Assembly: GCA_030549775.1 (NCBI GenBank)
Contig: CM060171.1
Location: 141,578,859-141,642,858 of the forward strand
DNA from: Tamarix chinensis
Taxonomy: Eukaryota > Streptophyta > Magnoliopsida > Caryophyllales > Tamaricaceae
DNA: 64,000 nucleotides
Reading direction: 5' to 3'
A model generated the notes under the pieces. It ran no database searches. It worked only from the letters and a program-made list of their open reading frames with translations, and was not told the origin of the DNA. Of the stretch, positions 37,841-50,559 are shown in pieces (position 1 is the first letter of the stretch; the number at the start of each line of letters is the position of its first letter). The position numbers and the translations under genes are program-made.

Positions 37841-40800
37841 TCATTGCCTTCTTTTCCTTCTTTTTCCCCTTATTTTAGGACTGGTTTCAGGATCTGATAC
37901 ATATATTACTTCACGATGATCATCCCTGACATATATTTCTTCCTCATTAATTTTATTGTTATCATTTTGCTTGCATAGCTGAAACACACTCTTTATTCCA
38001 ATTAGCATCATTTTCATCATCACATTCATTGGAATTTATTTTCTTTATAGATAGTACAACAACCCATCTGTTATCAATAGGATCAGTGACATAGAATAGT
38101 TATGTCACTTGTGATACTAAGATGGATGGGTCTTGTTTATGCCCTGCCCTATTGAGATCTACTAATGTAAATTCATTTTCATATCTAACCCTATAGCTAT
38201 TTATCAACCCATCTGTAATAGAATACAAGGACTTTAAATATAGTGTAATCTAACTCCCATATATGTTCAATCACACCATAATAATTTATATTTGCATAGG
38301 TTAGATTCTTTTCTTTCGTACTAGCAACATGCATTGCCTCAGCCACTAAATTCACCCCATTATTTTGCATTGTACTCCTCATCTTGTTCTTTTGTATAAA
38401 AAGTGTAACCATTGATCACATAACTAGTATATGAAAAAACTTCATAACGAGGTTTCTGAGACAACTAATGCAGGGTTTCGAAAATTGAAGTTAGGGAATG
38501 TCCGATGAGTGGAATGATGTGATCCCTTATCCAATCGATAAAGGAAAGATTATGTTTATCGATTATCCATTACTCAGTCTTTGATGGATTTTCAATCTGT
38601 AAAGAAAGCATATGTTCTTCAATATACGCCTGAACATCATCACTATTGTGTAATACATATAGATGTGTTTTACGTAACATGTCAGGGTCTACACGACCAA
38701 ATTGTTTGCCCCTAATATCCTGCCCTTTGATTTTGCCAGCATGTCGAGACTTAGGAATACCGAGAGCTTCAGAATTTAACAAATACTTCATGAAAAACTC
38801 AATTGCCTCTTCCACAAAGTAACGCTCAACAATACATCCTACTGGCTGATATCGATTCTTCACATAACCTTTTATTAACTTCATAAATCGTTCAAATGGG
38901 TACATCCAGTGCCCATGAACAAGTCCTAGCATTTTTATCTCATAAACCAAATGAACATTTAGATGTACCATAATGTCAAAGAATGAGGGTAGAAAATATA
39001 TTTCAAGCTGACATAAAGTAATCACAATCCCTCTTTACAAGGCATCTAAACTATCAAGATGTATGACATCAGAGTAGACGGCGTTAAAGAACCAACAAAG
39101 CCTCATGATAGTAATTCGAACATGCTTTGACAAAATTCCACGTATAGCTATCGACAACAAGTGTTGCATCAAAATATGACAATCATGAGACTTCATGTTA
39201 TTTAATTTCAACTCTTTCATTGACACGAGTCTTCTGACATTTGAAGAACACCCTTCCGCAACTTAATAATGTGAAAGAATTCGCAAAATAAAATTTTCTC
39301 TTTTCTTAAAAGAGTATGACACGCTGGTGTTAAATATGTTCTTCTTCTATTATCTCACGGTGCCAGTTCCTATCTAATACCCATTTCTTCCATATCCATT
39401 TGAGCATTGATACCATCTTTAGTCTTGCATGGAACATTAAGTAATGTACCAATAAGACTGTCACATATTTTTTTCTCAATATGCATCACATAAAGGGCAT
39501 GTTTCACGTACAAAGATGCCCAATAAGTAAGGTTGAAGAATATTGACATCTTCTTCCACCCAATTGATGGAGGATTATCTTTATTCTTCTTCCTAAACTT
39601 GAAATTCAAATGTTTCATCTTCAGCCACACTTGTCGACCCGTCAACCGAATTGGTGTCTACCCTTCTTCTTGGAAGCCATTGAATGCTTTTCTTTACCTA
39701 CATAATGATTATTCTTCGGAAAAAACCTATGATGCTCAAGGAAGACAGTCTTCCAGTCATATGTTAGCCGAAAAAATGAAGTATTCTCCCCACATATCGG
39801 ACATGAATAATGGTCTTTTACACTATAACCTGACAAGTTACCATACACCGGAAAATGCTCTCAAAGTAAAATTTTATTCACTATATGCATCAAATACTTC
39901 AACACCCATGTCCCACAAGAACTTTAAATCATCAATCAAAAGTGTCAAATAAACATTAATATCATTCCCAGGTTGGTTTGGCCCCGAAATGAGTAAAGAA
40001 AACATCATATACTTGCGTTTCAAATAGAGCCACGAAGGTAAATTGTATATAACCAAAATCACCAGCCATAAACTATAGGTGCCTTGATTGTGTGGATTCA
40101 TTCCATCTGTAGAAAGTGTTAGGCACACATTTCTTGCTTCTTTACCGGATTTAGGGAGCAAGCCATCAATCATCATCCATTGTGGAGAGCCAGATGGATG
40201 TCTAAGAAGCCCGTCATCTATCTTCTCATCAACATGCCATCTCAAGTTCTTGGCATCTTCAACATCATTAAACATCCATCTTAGTCTTGGTATTATAGGA
40301 AAATACCATAACACCTTAGTGGGCACCTTGTTCTTCTTATATCGTGGTGCTGTGCAATCAGGATTAGGATAACTATCGAAATATACATTGTCATTGCAAT
40401 ATAAAATACAATCATTAGGGCATGCATGTATCTTCTCATAACCCATGCCCATAGAGGATATAATCTTCTTTGATTTATAGGTATGATTGGGTAGAAAGTT
40501 TTCATTAGAAAGCATATCCTTTACAAGTGAAAATAATTCCATCAAACTCTTATCACTCCATTTGTTACATGCTTTTAAGTTATACAACCTTAAAGTGGCG
40601 GATAATCGAGTAAATGTCTTACAATCACTATACAAAGGTTTGTCCGAGTCATTCAATAACCTCTCAAATAATTTTGGACAATCCTAAACACTTCCTCAAC
40701 CTTTTGAGTCATCTTCTCTGATGAATGTCCCTCATATTTCTCAAATGATGCTCCACTACCGTCCCTCCTAACATCGTCATTATCATATTTAAACTCTATT

Positions 40801-41024
40801 TCCATATGCCATATCTAATAACTGTAACTTGTATCAATTTCATACACAAACAAATGATCTCTCAAATCATTAGCATTAACATACTAAATATAAGCATAGT
40901 TCAACCAATGATAGACTATTCTACTATAGTCACGAGCATGTTCAACTACAAACTTGATGAAAAACTCCACTCCTTCATTATATTCTCTAGACAGACAATT
41001 TGCAGACAACCATTTCTGATCCAT
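37841..41024 (-). pseudogene. CACTA TNP2 transposase relic with DUF4218 and DUF4216
   Basis: Read from 41024 down. MDQKWLSANCLSREYNEGVE opens a Transpos_assoc-like N-terminus. The tnp2 core spans about 40686-39370, with MGYEKIHACPNDCILY, YFPIIPRLRWMF, HPSGSPQWMMID, TLSTDGMNPHNQGTYS, LISGPNQPGNDINVYL and ALYVMHIEKKICDSLIGTLL. DUF4218 (39226-38570) shows SHDCHILMQHLL, EIYFLPSFFDIMVHL and GHWMYPFERFMK. DUF4216 (38412-38045) shows NYYGVIEHIWELDY and FTLVDLNRAGHK. Stops at about 40686 and in DUF4216, plus frameshifts near 39860 and 39645, make it non-functional. The protein would have bound subterminal repeats and cut the element ends. Confidence 0.9.
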
Positions 41025-41463
41025 AGTTTTTCAATCTAAATGTATCCCACGCGAATGTAATTATTACAAATCAATTGAATTATAATTTTAATAATTTTCA
41101 AATCACTCATGCTTAGAAATAATTAATCTCAAATGTATCATACTATTTGTATATATATATACGAATCATGCTAACATGTTTCCAAAAAGATATTAATACT
41201 CAATTAAACTGCTCATACTTATAAATAGTTCATATACATAAATACATACATATATATCAAAACATTGTACAATGGTTCAAATTACAAAAGATATACATAC
41301 TACAGGATTAAAGCAATAGCAGCACTATATACATCAAAACGTTACTACAACCCAAACACCTAAAAAATAAAAACTCATAACCATAAAACTAAATCTCCCT
41401 GTAGCCTCGTCGAGCCCAACTAATAATTATAACTCTAAAAGTCCACTCATCACAATATATCAT

Positions 41464-41877
41464 CTAATCCCTAACATCATCGCTAGTGAGTTTACTCATG
41501 AATACTCTAGGGTAACCGGGGTGGATAATCGGAGGTAAGCTATGAAGAAACCTCCACTCATCATCAATGACCATCATCTCTCTCGATATCCTATCATACT
41601 CTCTAGAAAACACCTCACCCTCAATAAATCTTAGATGTGGTGCATTAGTGTGGTGGAAAAACCAATGCAAAAAAGTAGATGTAGCTAATGCCCATGGCTC
41701 TATCTAAGGCAAGGTCAATAGTAGGTGATACGATCTAAAATGAAAGGGGTGATAGGATGAGCCTCTCGCATACAACCGATATAGCTTGTTGTATAACCAT
41801 ATGATATGAGTCTGTAGATTTGTATGTGGCACCATGCATAGATATCGTGGAGGGTATGTCATCTCACTACCTACAAA
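41464..41877 (-). pseudogene. Unidentified exon-like coding relic inside the CACTA element
   Basis: A minus-strand frame of about 138 codons has a single stop (41704-41706). It begins just after TTTGTAG at 41878-41884, which could be a splice acceptor. Readable parts include MTYPPRYLCMVPHTNLQTHI, FLHWFFHHTNAPHLRF and FLHSLPPIIHPGYPRVFM. It is rich in His, Trp and Arg and has no low-complexity bias, so it does not look like a compositional artefact. I recognise no family. It lies upstream of TNP2 on the same strand, so it may be a decayed element gene or a captured host exon. Confidence 0.4.
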
Positions 41878-42249
41878 TGAGAACCACTAAATCTTATCAC
41901 CAAGGTTATTCTCGAAAGGATCTAAATTACAGAATATGTAAACTAATCTTCAACTAGCTAGACAAATCATAAATATATTCTACCAGATCTTAACCAACTA
42001 TATACAGCTAACAATATCAAACTATTTAAAAAAAGAACATAATCTTTAGTTATATATTTAATAAACCGGTTGAACATCAAACTATCATCAAACCGTTCAA
42101 GCTACGTATAGTAAAATCAAGTAGATATTAATAAGATAATATATATAGGTTAAGTAAAATAATATGATACTATTAAAAGTAGAGTTGAGTATAATGTATA
42201 TAATAGTTTGTTATAAGAGCACATATTAATTATTATATTTAGTATAATA

Positions 42250-42315
42250 AATGCTAAACCCAAACCCAAACCCAAACCCAAACCCTAACGCTAATGCTAA
42301 CCCTAACCCTTAACC
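42250..42315. repeat. Telomere-like tract (CCCAAAC / CCCTAAC)
   Basis: Four or more CCAAACC heptamer-spaced units are followed by CCCTAACG and CCCTAACCCTTAA variants, close to the plant telomere unit CCCTAAA. Weaker CCTAAACC/CCCTAAT strings continue to about 42580. It lies inside the CACTA element, so it is interstitial and not a chromosome end. Confidence 0.7.
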
Positions 42316-42870
42316 TAATACATTATAATAAAAACTAACCCTAAACCTAATTGAACCATAATTCTAAACCTAGCTAACTATAATTAAATCCTAATAAATC
42401 CTATATTATTATTATTATTAAAAAAACTATTATTATTATTATTATACACAATTATTCCTCTCTATTTAATTATTCACTTTTATATTTAGTATAATAAACG
42501 CTAAACCTTAACCCTAATAAATTATAATAAAAACTAACTCTAAACCTAATAAACCCTAATCCTAAACCTAGTTAACTATAATTACACCATAATAAATCCT
42601 ATATTTATATGGTTATTATTATTAAAATAATAATAATAATGATTATTATTATTATTATTATGCACAATTTTTCTGACAATTTAATTATTCACTTTTATAT
42701 ATTATTTATTTTATGTATCTATTTATTCCTTATAAAAAAATCATTAACATATGCATCTCTAATTAAAATTTTCATTAAATGATGCGCATATATAAAATAT
42801 ATTTTCATTTTATTATATGACATTTCATGTATCTTATAGTGTCCTATAATTATTAATGAAAATGTATGTA

Positions 42871-42874
<4 letters not shown>

Positions 42875-42915
<41 letters not shown>

Positions 42916-43011
42916 CTATATATCTATATATGTATGTATAGTTTTTATGAGTGACATAACTAATAATTTGAAGTATTTCTAGCTTTGTATATAATTCTAC
43001 ACTCATGCATG

Positions 43012-43054
<43 letters not shown>
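42875..43054. repeat. (GT)n and (TA)n microsatellites
   Basis: A GT run (42875-42913) and a TA run (about 43014-43054) flank a short unique stretch in the leader of the CACTA element. An open minus frame of about 132 codons here encodes Tyr-Ile and Thr-His dipeptide repeats and is not a gene. Confidence 0.92.
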
Positions 43055-43057
<3 letters not shown>

Positions 43058-43589
43058 GTCCCGGCCAACACATGTATTTGTTAATATATAACAGTACCGC
43101 CACAAATTCAACAACAAACAACAACATTTTTCACCAACACATTTAACAATAGATTTTTGAACTATAAACTACAATTTTTCAATAACAAACAATGAAACCC
43201 TGTATCAACATGCATGAATTTATACATATATATAAGAAGAGAAAAATCTACTAGCAAAAGAGCAAAAACATACGTAAAAGGAGTGGCGAGGAGCAAGAAA
43301 ACCTACAAACACGATGGAGGAAGAAGGAAGAAGTGTTGGCTAGGGGAGGAAGAATGAGAGCACATGCAATGCGCAGAATGGCAGAGGTGTGGTGATGTAA
43401 GGAAGAGGAGAGTTGGCGGTGCGAAGGAGAGAAAGTGGTGGTTTCCTTTAACTTGAGAGGAGCCGGAGTGGTGGTGCACGGTGTGGTAGTGTAAGGGTTT
43501 GCAAGAGAAGGAGAGTAAGAGAGGGAAGGTGCAGAGTCTGAAATTTTTGACATGAAAGAGAACTAAATGAAATAAAAGGTGAAATTGGG

Positions 43590-43914
43590 GTTTTCATAAT
43601 GATTCCTACAAGAACCGTTATTAAAACATCTTTTAATTACAGTTCATGTAGGAACTGTTATTAAAATTGTTGTGGCTTCTGACAATGGTTCATGTAGGAA
43701 CCGTTATTAAAACATCTTTTAATAACGGTTTCTTGTATAATGTTATTAAAACTGCCATATAATTTTAACATTGGATTTTTTATAACAGTTATATTTAATA
43801 ACAGTTTTGAACTATAACTGTTATCAAGACTATTCCGTCCATCACGCGTTTGGTAACGGTTTTTGAACCACAGTTATTCATGTTCCATTATTAATTCCCG
43901 TTTTCCTAGTAGTG
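43590..43914 (-). repeat. CACTA subterminal repeats and terminal motif
   Basis: GGAACCGTTATTAAAA and close variants occur near 43609, 43653 and 43696, with the inverse TTTTAATAACGGTTTC at about 43715 and further TAACAGTT/TAACGGTT forms to 43870. Such repeats are the usual binding sites of CACTA-encoded proteins. The block ends in CCCGTTTTCCTAGTAGTG at 43914. Confidence 0.82.
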
Positions 43915-43959
43915 TGGCTTGTATGATAAAAAATTTTGATGTTAATTTATTTAATTAGC

Positions 43960-44690
43960 CTAAGATCAAATTATATACCTTACATAATGATATTATCTTA
44001 AACTCATCATAACCAAAGCGTTTTACACAATAGTCCCATAGCTTAAGTGGTAAATCAGGAGGATAATTCTACAATCATTCTTCATGGATGTGGCCACATT
44101 TATTGCTCTTGTAATAGTGTTTCAAACAAGCTTTCCACAACCTATGTAAACATTGCATAGTATCAATGATAACATCTTGCAACTTCAAATAATTTCTAAC
44201 TTCCTCAATATCAACTTTGTCCTAATACAACACGATAAATTTATTACAATTATTATACTTGCACAAATAACATATATATATATATTCTTGCTTATAAATC
44301 CATCCGCATGCAATCACCAGCCATTGTGAATGCCTCTTATCAGTTTTTCACATTTAATGGAGCCTTTCTTCTCACTATATAACCATACTTGTTTACCAAA
44401 TGTCAAGCATTTTCATTCAGAATGTAAATTTTCAACTTTGATTGTTTTCCTTTGATTTTCATGTCAACCAAATAGGATTTATATTTTCCACTTTGACCTC
44501 TATTTTTCCTCTTACATGTAGGTAATGCCAAATTAAATAAGAAACAAACAGTTAAATGGATATTTAAAACATAATTGCTAATAAAAGAGAGTAATTTGTG
44601 TAGAAACATGCCATAATATATATATATATGATACATACCTTCACTATTTTCAATATTTCCATTAATTTCTATTTGAGGATGCCTCACAAT
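43960..44690 (-). pseudogene. Second En/Spm-type transposase-associated relic
   Basis: Minus-strand frames read KIYILNENA then NKYGYIVRRKAPLNVKN near 44440-44340. Across an AT-rich gap, HRLWKACLKHYYK and YPPDLPLKLWDYCVKRFG follow near 44150-44020. The second half resembles the Trp-rich block seen at 37150-37330 in the CACTA element, and the first resembles the N-terminal block of the same plant transposase-associated family. Stops interrupt it. It lies immediately outside the CACTA terminus at 43914, so the 36.7-43.9 kb element may have inserted into an older relative. Confidence 0.42.
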
Positions 44691-45420
44691 ATAAAGGTTT
44701 TTTTAATTTATAGTTGTAGGCAGTCAGTTGTAAGTCTTTTGGGGAAAGTATATTTAGTTTAAGATAATATTTTTTAATACATATCCACAAAGAAATTTGG
44801 CAAGATTCATATCTTTTGAATAGAATTTTTCAAATCCAAGATTATTACTATAAATGAAAGTAATTGTCGGTACATAGCATGCTGCATGCAACAAGGTTAG
44901 ACAGACATGATGTTATCAACCTGTTATAGAAATGAAAGTGTCATATTGAATTTAAAACATTTACTATAGTTAGATTTATAAATACCTATATATAGTGTTA
45001 TATATGTAAGACTTGCTTGATAGGTAAATTTAGCTAGACCTTGTAGATGTAGAATTATGTATTATGTGCTATGTGTTAATTGTTTGCACCATGATTTCGA
45101 TGATTTAAATTCTATTAAAAGTATGTTTAAGTGGTTAAACACATGAAATTGGCCTTAGAAGCATGATGGGTATGGTTGTTTTGAATGAAAAACCATAAAG
45201 TTGAATGTAGCATGATTATTGAGAAATTTGGTGGTTTGGGTGTTAATTTATGGAGCATTAATGCTATGTGAATTTTTTGGAAATTTATTGAGTTATAGAT
45301 GCGTTTAAAAAAAATTTGAAAGCATATAAGGCTTCAAATTATTTTTTTTCCTAGTAGAACCTCCCAACTAGAAAGGGAAAAAATCAATCAGCTGGTTCAT
45401 ATAAAGTTTGTAAATGTTTT
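44691..45420. other. AT-rich intergenic DNA, nothing recognised
   Basis: No coding frame, terminal repeat or satellite was seen. The stretch ends where a retroelement LTR terminus begins (TGTGGCACCC at 45421). Confidence 0.5.
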
Positions 45421-46340
45421 TGTGGCACCCTTGAGTTTCAAAAACAAAAGCATTCAAATTAAGAAAATATACGGAAGCTAAAATTGATATCGAAGGCATT
45501 GCCGCCACACCTAGTATAAGTAGACGCCAGTGTCTTACTTACACTAGATGCTAAGGCCAATTAAAGTAAGAAAGTACATTGAAATGAAAATTATATCGAA
45601 TGAAAAAATAAGAAAATGTCACTTAAATATGAAATTATGAATATGGTCTATTGAATTCAATACACTAAATAAAAACAATGAAAATGGCCACCAGCTTCTC
45701 TCTCTTACCCACCATTCATATTATCAATAAGGAATATGATCACTAACTAACTACACTAGGTCATCTGCCCGTATTGTAATCATTCATTACAACCTCATTT
45801 AAAATATGTAAAAAGTTAGCTAGGAGAATAGCTAAATAACACGTAAGTACAAAGGAGTATAGTGCTCATATGCATATACATACATATGTTACTTGATGAT
45901 CATATGGAAACTAACCATATTTTATAATATATTAATGATCCCCATTTTATTACTCTTTTTCCTTAAGAGACTACATAATAGATAATATTATTTTCAATAC
46001 TTGAATATGGGAAAGCAAGTTATTAAGAGGGTTACCTGATAAGAAATGAGAGCTCAGAGGATCACAACTCAGCCGAAGGCTGGAGCCAAATAACTAATAT
46101 AAATACAAATAGACCAAAATTATAAGAGGAGCCAAAGATTGCACCTAGGTCTTCCTAATGAAGCAAGCCAATGAGGATTACTAACGATTCTAGTCCTCAG
46201 ATAGAGTAGATATGAAATGAACCAAAATAGAATATATACAATCGCAGCTAACCCAAATATAGATAACCAACACAATGAAATCAATTGCAAAATATATACA
46301 ACAACAACTAACCCAATATAGATAGTCAGCACAATCAAAC
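45421..46340 (-). mobile_element. LTR 3' region, minus orientation
   Basis: It begins TGTGGCACCCTTGAG, a decayed form of TGTAACACCC, and contains GGCATTGCCGCCACACCTAG near 45497. The reverse complement of that block marks the 3' end of the solo LTR at 6381. Further in, AACCCAAATATAGATAACCAACACAA-like repeats (46240-46330) are the reverse complement of the subrepeats at 53290-53700. The far boundary is unclear. No coding. Confidence 0.6.
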
Positions 46341-47149
46341 TTTAAAGGGTCACCATGAAGGACCCTAACCCATTCTCATCTTCCACTTTAAGTTTTGGTG
46401 TATTACTCAAGGTGGTTATGTAATAGAAATAATCTACATTTAATATTAATTGGATACAATACATATCTTTTACATATAAAATTTAATTTACTACTTAAGC
46501 CACCAATTAATAATTATTCAATCCACTAAAATAATAGTATTAAGACTAATTCATATAATAACATGTTGATAATAGTTAATTATATTAAGGCTCAATGGCC
46601 TAAGCTTAATGTACCAAAAAGAATGAGTTGCTTAGTTATACTAAACTAGCACAGAAGCTAAACGCAACTAGTGTTGCACAGGGACGGGGAAAAGGAGAAA
46701 CGTGAAAACAACATTTTTTAAAAATTTAGGAAATGAGAATGGCAGGAAATGTAAAAAAAAATTACACACACACACACACACGCACATTATATATATATTA
46801 AAAAATAGATCAAATCTACTAAAATTAAGAGAGAAAAATAAAAGAATTTAAAATTATTACCTATATTAGTTAATTTTAATCATTAACAACTTTTTTTAAT
46901 AAAAAAATTAATTAATTAATTTTAATATCAATTTTGATTATGAAAGTTTCTGGAAGGGAAAATATTTCTAAGACGTTTCCAAGATGGGAGCCTATACCAA
47001 AGTGCTATTTCCGTTCATTAGTGAACACAACTAAACAAAAAAAATAATGTTATTATGTAAAAACCGAACGCAAGCCATTATGAAATTGAAATTATCATTT
47101 TTTTTTAAAAAATTCACAACCCAAACCTATGGTAGATATATATATAGTA
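46341..47149. other. AT-rich DNA with a short (CA)n tract
   Basis: No gene or element boundary was identified. A CA microsatellite (about 46764-46786) is followed by a short TA run. GTGTTGCACAGGGACGGG near 46672 stands out by its G content, but I could not assign it. Confidence 0.5.
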
Positions 47150-47157
47150 GTTATAGG

Positions 47158-47803
47158 TAAGGTTATTCATATTATCCAATATTTGATAATCTGATCTGAT
47201 ATCATAATTGATCCAATATTATTATTATTATTTTCATACCAAATATCTGATCTAATAAATAAATGATCAAATATATCGGATATCCGATCTGAAAAATATA
47301 AATAATATCTTATCCAATAAATTATATACATATACACTCTAAACACTATTTATTTTTCATAAAATTTATTTTATATAATCATGTATGTGTGTGTATGTGT
47401 ATATAATTTGATTTGAGGATTTTTGTAAGTAAATTTTATACTTTGTAATTATTATTTTGATTAAATATTTAATTATTATCCAAAATTTGAAATTAATAAT
47501 TGAATATAATGTAATTTAATACTCAAATCAAATCATTAAATCATATTGGTTAAAATTATATCAAAATTTTATTTTTTGATTGAATAATTTTTTATCCAAT
47601 ATTTCTCAACTATGGCTCACTTGGAAGTTTCGGATATTCAATGGATTATTTATTATCTAATCCAAAAATAGGGATATCTGATGTATCGAATATCTAAAGC
47701 TTTATTTCAGATATCCAATCTTTCAAATATCTAAAAATTTGTATCGGATATCTGATTTTCGGATATCTAAAAAATATGAATATTCGATCCACGAAAACCC
47801 CTA
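47158..47803. mobile_element. Short hAT-like element with exact 8-bp duplication
   Basis: GTTATAGG occurs exactly at 47150-47157 and 47804-47811. The left end TAAGGTTATTCATATTATCC and the right end, reverse complemented TAGGGGTTTTCGTGGATCG, are alignable with gaps. The body repeats GATATCCGAT and GGATATCTGAT-type strings, a second subterminal vocabulary distinct from the GGGTCGGG elements. It has no coding capacity at 646 bp. Confidence 0.8.
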
Positions 47804-48189
47804 GTTATAGGAAACCAACAAGTAACATAGATGAAAGTAGAGGTGGAAAACGTGACATATTGGTCGAGTTTTGGTAGGGTCAATTTGGGTGATCAGGTTA
47901 AAATCGGGTTACTATACAATCGGGTTGGGTTTGGGTTCGAGTCTAATTTGGGTAATTGTAATTCAGGTTGGGTGTGTATCGAGTTGCATCGTTTTGGGTT
48001 AGAAGAATATTGGGTCGGGTGCAGGTCTAACCCATTAGGTTTCTTCTAATTTGGATTCGATTCGGGTGTCCAGACTTTAGATTGGATTGAGTTTGGGATA
48101 AGTAGATTCGGGCCTATAAACTCAATTATACACTTTGGGTTATATTAGGTTTGAATCAAGTTAATTCAATTTAGAATTTATATTGACAA

Positions 48190-48610
48190 TGATTGTTACT
48201 AGCTTAATATAATTAATAATTTTTTTATTTATTAATATTTTTATGATTATTATAGTAATTTTTATCATAATATAAGTAATGATATAACAAATTATTATCA
48301 TAAAATATGTAGTAATAATGATAATAATAAATTATTATCATTATTAGTATTATTATAATTATTTTTATAAATACAATTATAAATATTTTATATAATAATG
48401 ATTGTTATAATAATTATAATTAGCATGTTAATTATTATTATTGCTATTGTTGTTGTTCTTGTTGCTGTTATCATATTTAGAAATATAATAATCATTATTA
48501 TTAGTAGAAATACAAATATAAATTTTACTATTATTATTATAATTTTTATTTTTATAATGATTAATACCCATAAATAATACTAATACTAATAATAATAATA
48601 ATAATAATAT
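48190..48610. repeat. ATT/TAA-rich low-complexity tract
   Basis: Dense ATT, TTG and AAT triplet runs. Asn-rich and Leu-rich open frames across it are artefacts. Confidence 0.85.
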
Positions 48611-50559
48611 ATGAAAGTAAGGATCTACATACATGTCTATTTATTTAATTATACAAGTAATTTGTTGCATGTAATTACAAGAGAATTCTCACACTTTAAA
48701 AATTATGAAAATTATAAATAAAGTGAGAATTATAATCTAGCTAGAGAAAGATATAGATGAAATAAGTAGTTATGAAATAATTTACATTGTTAATGGAATT
48801 TAATACTGAATGGAGCCTTAACCGTTTCAAATTATATTTAGTAACCAATTAGCTTCTAGTAAATAAATAATTTTAGAAATTATCATTTACTAAGTTTATT
48901 GTAGCATAATCCTACTGCACTTAGCTATTATAAATAACCTACTAAATCTATATAATCAACATAATAGCCATGTATCCCAAGAAAAATAAAATATAAGAGG
49001 CAGCCCTACTGTACTTGGATCACAGATGAGGGTTTACTGTGTAAGAAATATAATACCACACAGTATTCATAGGTATTTAATTGATACTTTAAAGCATATT
49101 TTCTTATATCATGCTTTTCTTTTTTATTATTTTAATATGGAATTAATATATAGGAGTGTATGATGTTATCCCTTATCAGCTAGGTTTGTATTTAGTCAGA
49201 CACCTTTTGTAGATACAGTTAATAATAGCTTTATAATGTTTGTATGAATTAAAAAAAAGATGGGAGAAATCAGATGGTGTTATGCATGACACCTCTCCTT
49301 TTTATATTTCCTAAGCAATGTTTGCATCTTTAATTCATAATCTCAAGTTAACAAGTCATAATTTCCACTCATCTAACTATGACGTATGTCATTAGTTAGA
49401 GTAGTAGATAGTAGAAGTCATATATAAAGAAAAATAAATAAATTTATAAAAAGAACAAAAAGGAAAAAAAAAAAGAGAGAGTAATAATTACAGTAATGAT
49501 GTTGCAGAGTAGTAGGCAATTATGAAGATAAAGTACCGGCCTTTGGATTTAGTTTTGAGAATCTGAATTTGATTGATTTATGTAATAGTAGCCTCCAATG
49601 ATGCTTGTATATTGATTTTAGTTTTTGAACAGTAATTATGACTAAGTGGCAAATATTTAGTTTTTTTTACCGAGTTTTAATTCATAAGTTTTATTTGGAG
49701 GTAAATGATTACTTAGTACTTTATTTATTAGAGTAATTACATGCCCCCTTAATTATTTTAGAATTAAAGGCTTATATAAAAATATTTGGTGATATACTCA
49801 AAGATTATTAAATTTAAGAATTTTGATAAGTTGAGCCTAAGATAATTATAATACATTTATTTAATATATTTCACTTAGCATTAATAATATATCATTATTA
49901 ACTTTATGATTAGTTGACTAGTAAGCCTCTAATGATCGGATCGCATTTCAAGTAACCCATTTACTTTTCTAGTTACTCATAGATAAATCACTAACTATAT
50001 TTTGATATATGTGATACTATTTTTTTGATATTTGATTTAATGTGCTTTAAATTTTATATATGAGGTAACCCTCATTTTACAAACCTTTGTATTTTGTCAA
50101 CCTAGTTCATAATTTTATCTAAAAATATGAGTTTTATAATTATAAGTTTATTCATATGTATTTTTATAAATTTATTTTTCTAATTTATTTGGAATGTATG
50201 TAGGTAGCATATGTGATTTTATATATTGTTGGTGATCGTATGAAATTTATGGTACATGTAGTCATATGATATTATTATAGATATATGAACCAAGTGGTTA
50301 ATTTTTTATAGAAATTTTTCAAATTGGAAAGTGGTATTGTGGAAAGCCAAATTTAATAGAAATATTATTTATAAAATTATTATTTATGGGATGTATTAAT
50401 TAAGAAAACTATTATTTATGGAAGTTGCTATTTTTGGAAAGTACCAAATATGGAAGGTATACAAATTTAGAAAGATGGATAATTAAGGAATGGATATGGT
50501 TATGTGTTATATAGTCAATTTGAATAAGACACTAAAATTTGAAGTAGAAGATGAGAGTA

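Larger units (their letters stand above)
36732..43914 (-). mobile_element. Decayed CACTA (En/Spm) DNA transposon
   Basis: The right end, reverse complemented, reads CACTACTAGGAAAACGGG, a classic CACTA terminus, at 43914. Inside it, 43590-43870 carries repeated subterminal motifs. Moving away from this end come a non-coding leader, a TNP2 gene and a TNP1/Transposase_24-like part, all on the minus strand in the usual En/Spm order. The opposite terminus was not found: copia sequence starts by about 36600, so that end is deleted or hidden. The low-coordinate boundary given is the last recognised codon. Confidence 0.8.

Noticed and set aside
39533..39952. 139-codon plus-strand frame
   Set aside because: It is the antisense of TNP2 coding sequence and has no motif of its own.
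42719..43117. 132-codon frame with Tyr-Ile and Thr-His dipeptide runs
   Set aside because: It encodes the (TA)n and (GT)n microsatellites.
43251..43553. 100-codon Ser/Thr/Leu-rich minus frame near the CACTA terminus
   Set aside because: It lies in purine-rich leader DNA, shows no domain, and is typical of a biased-composition open frame.
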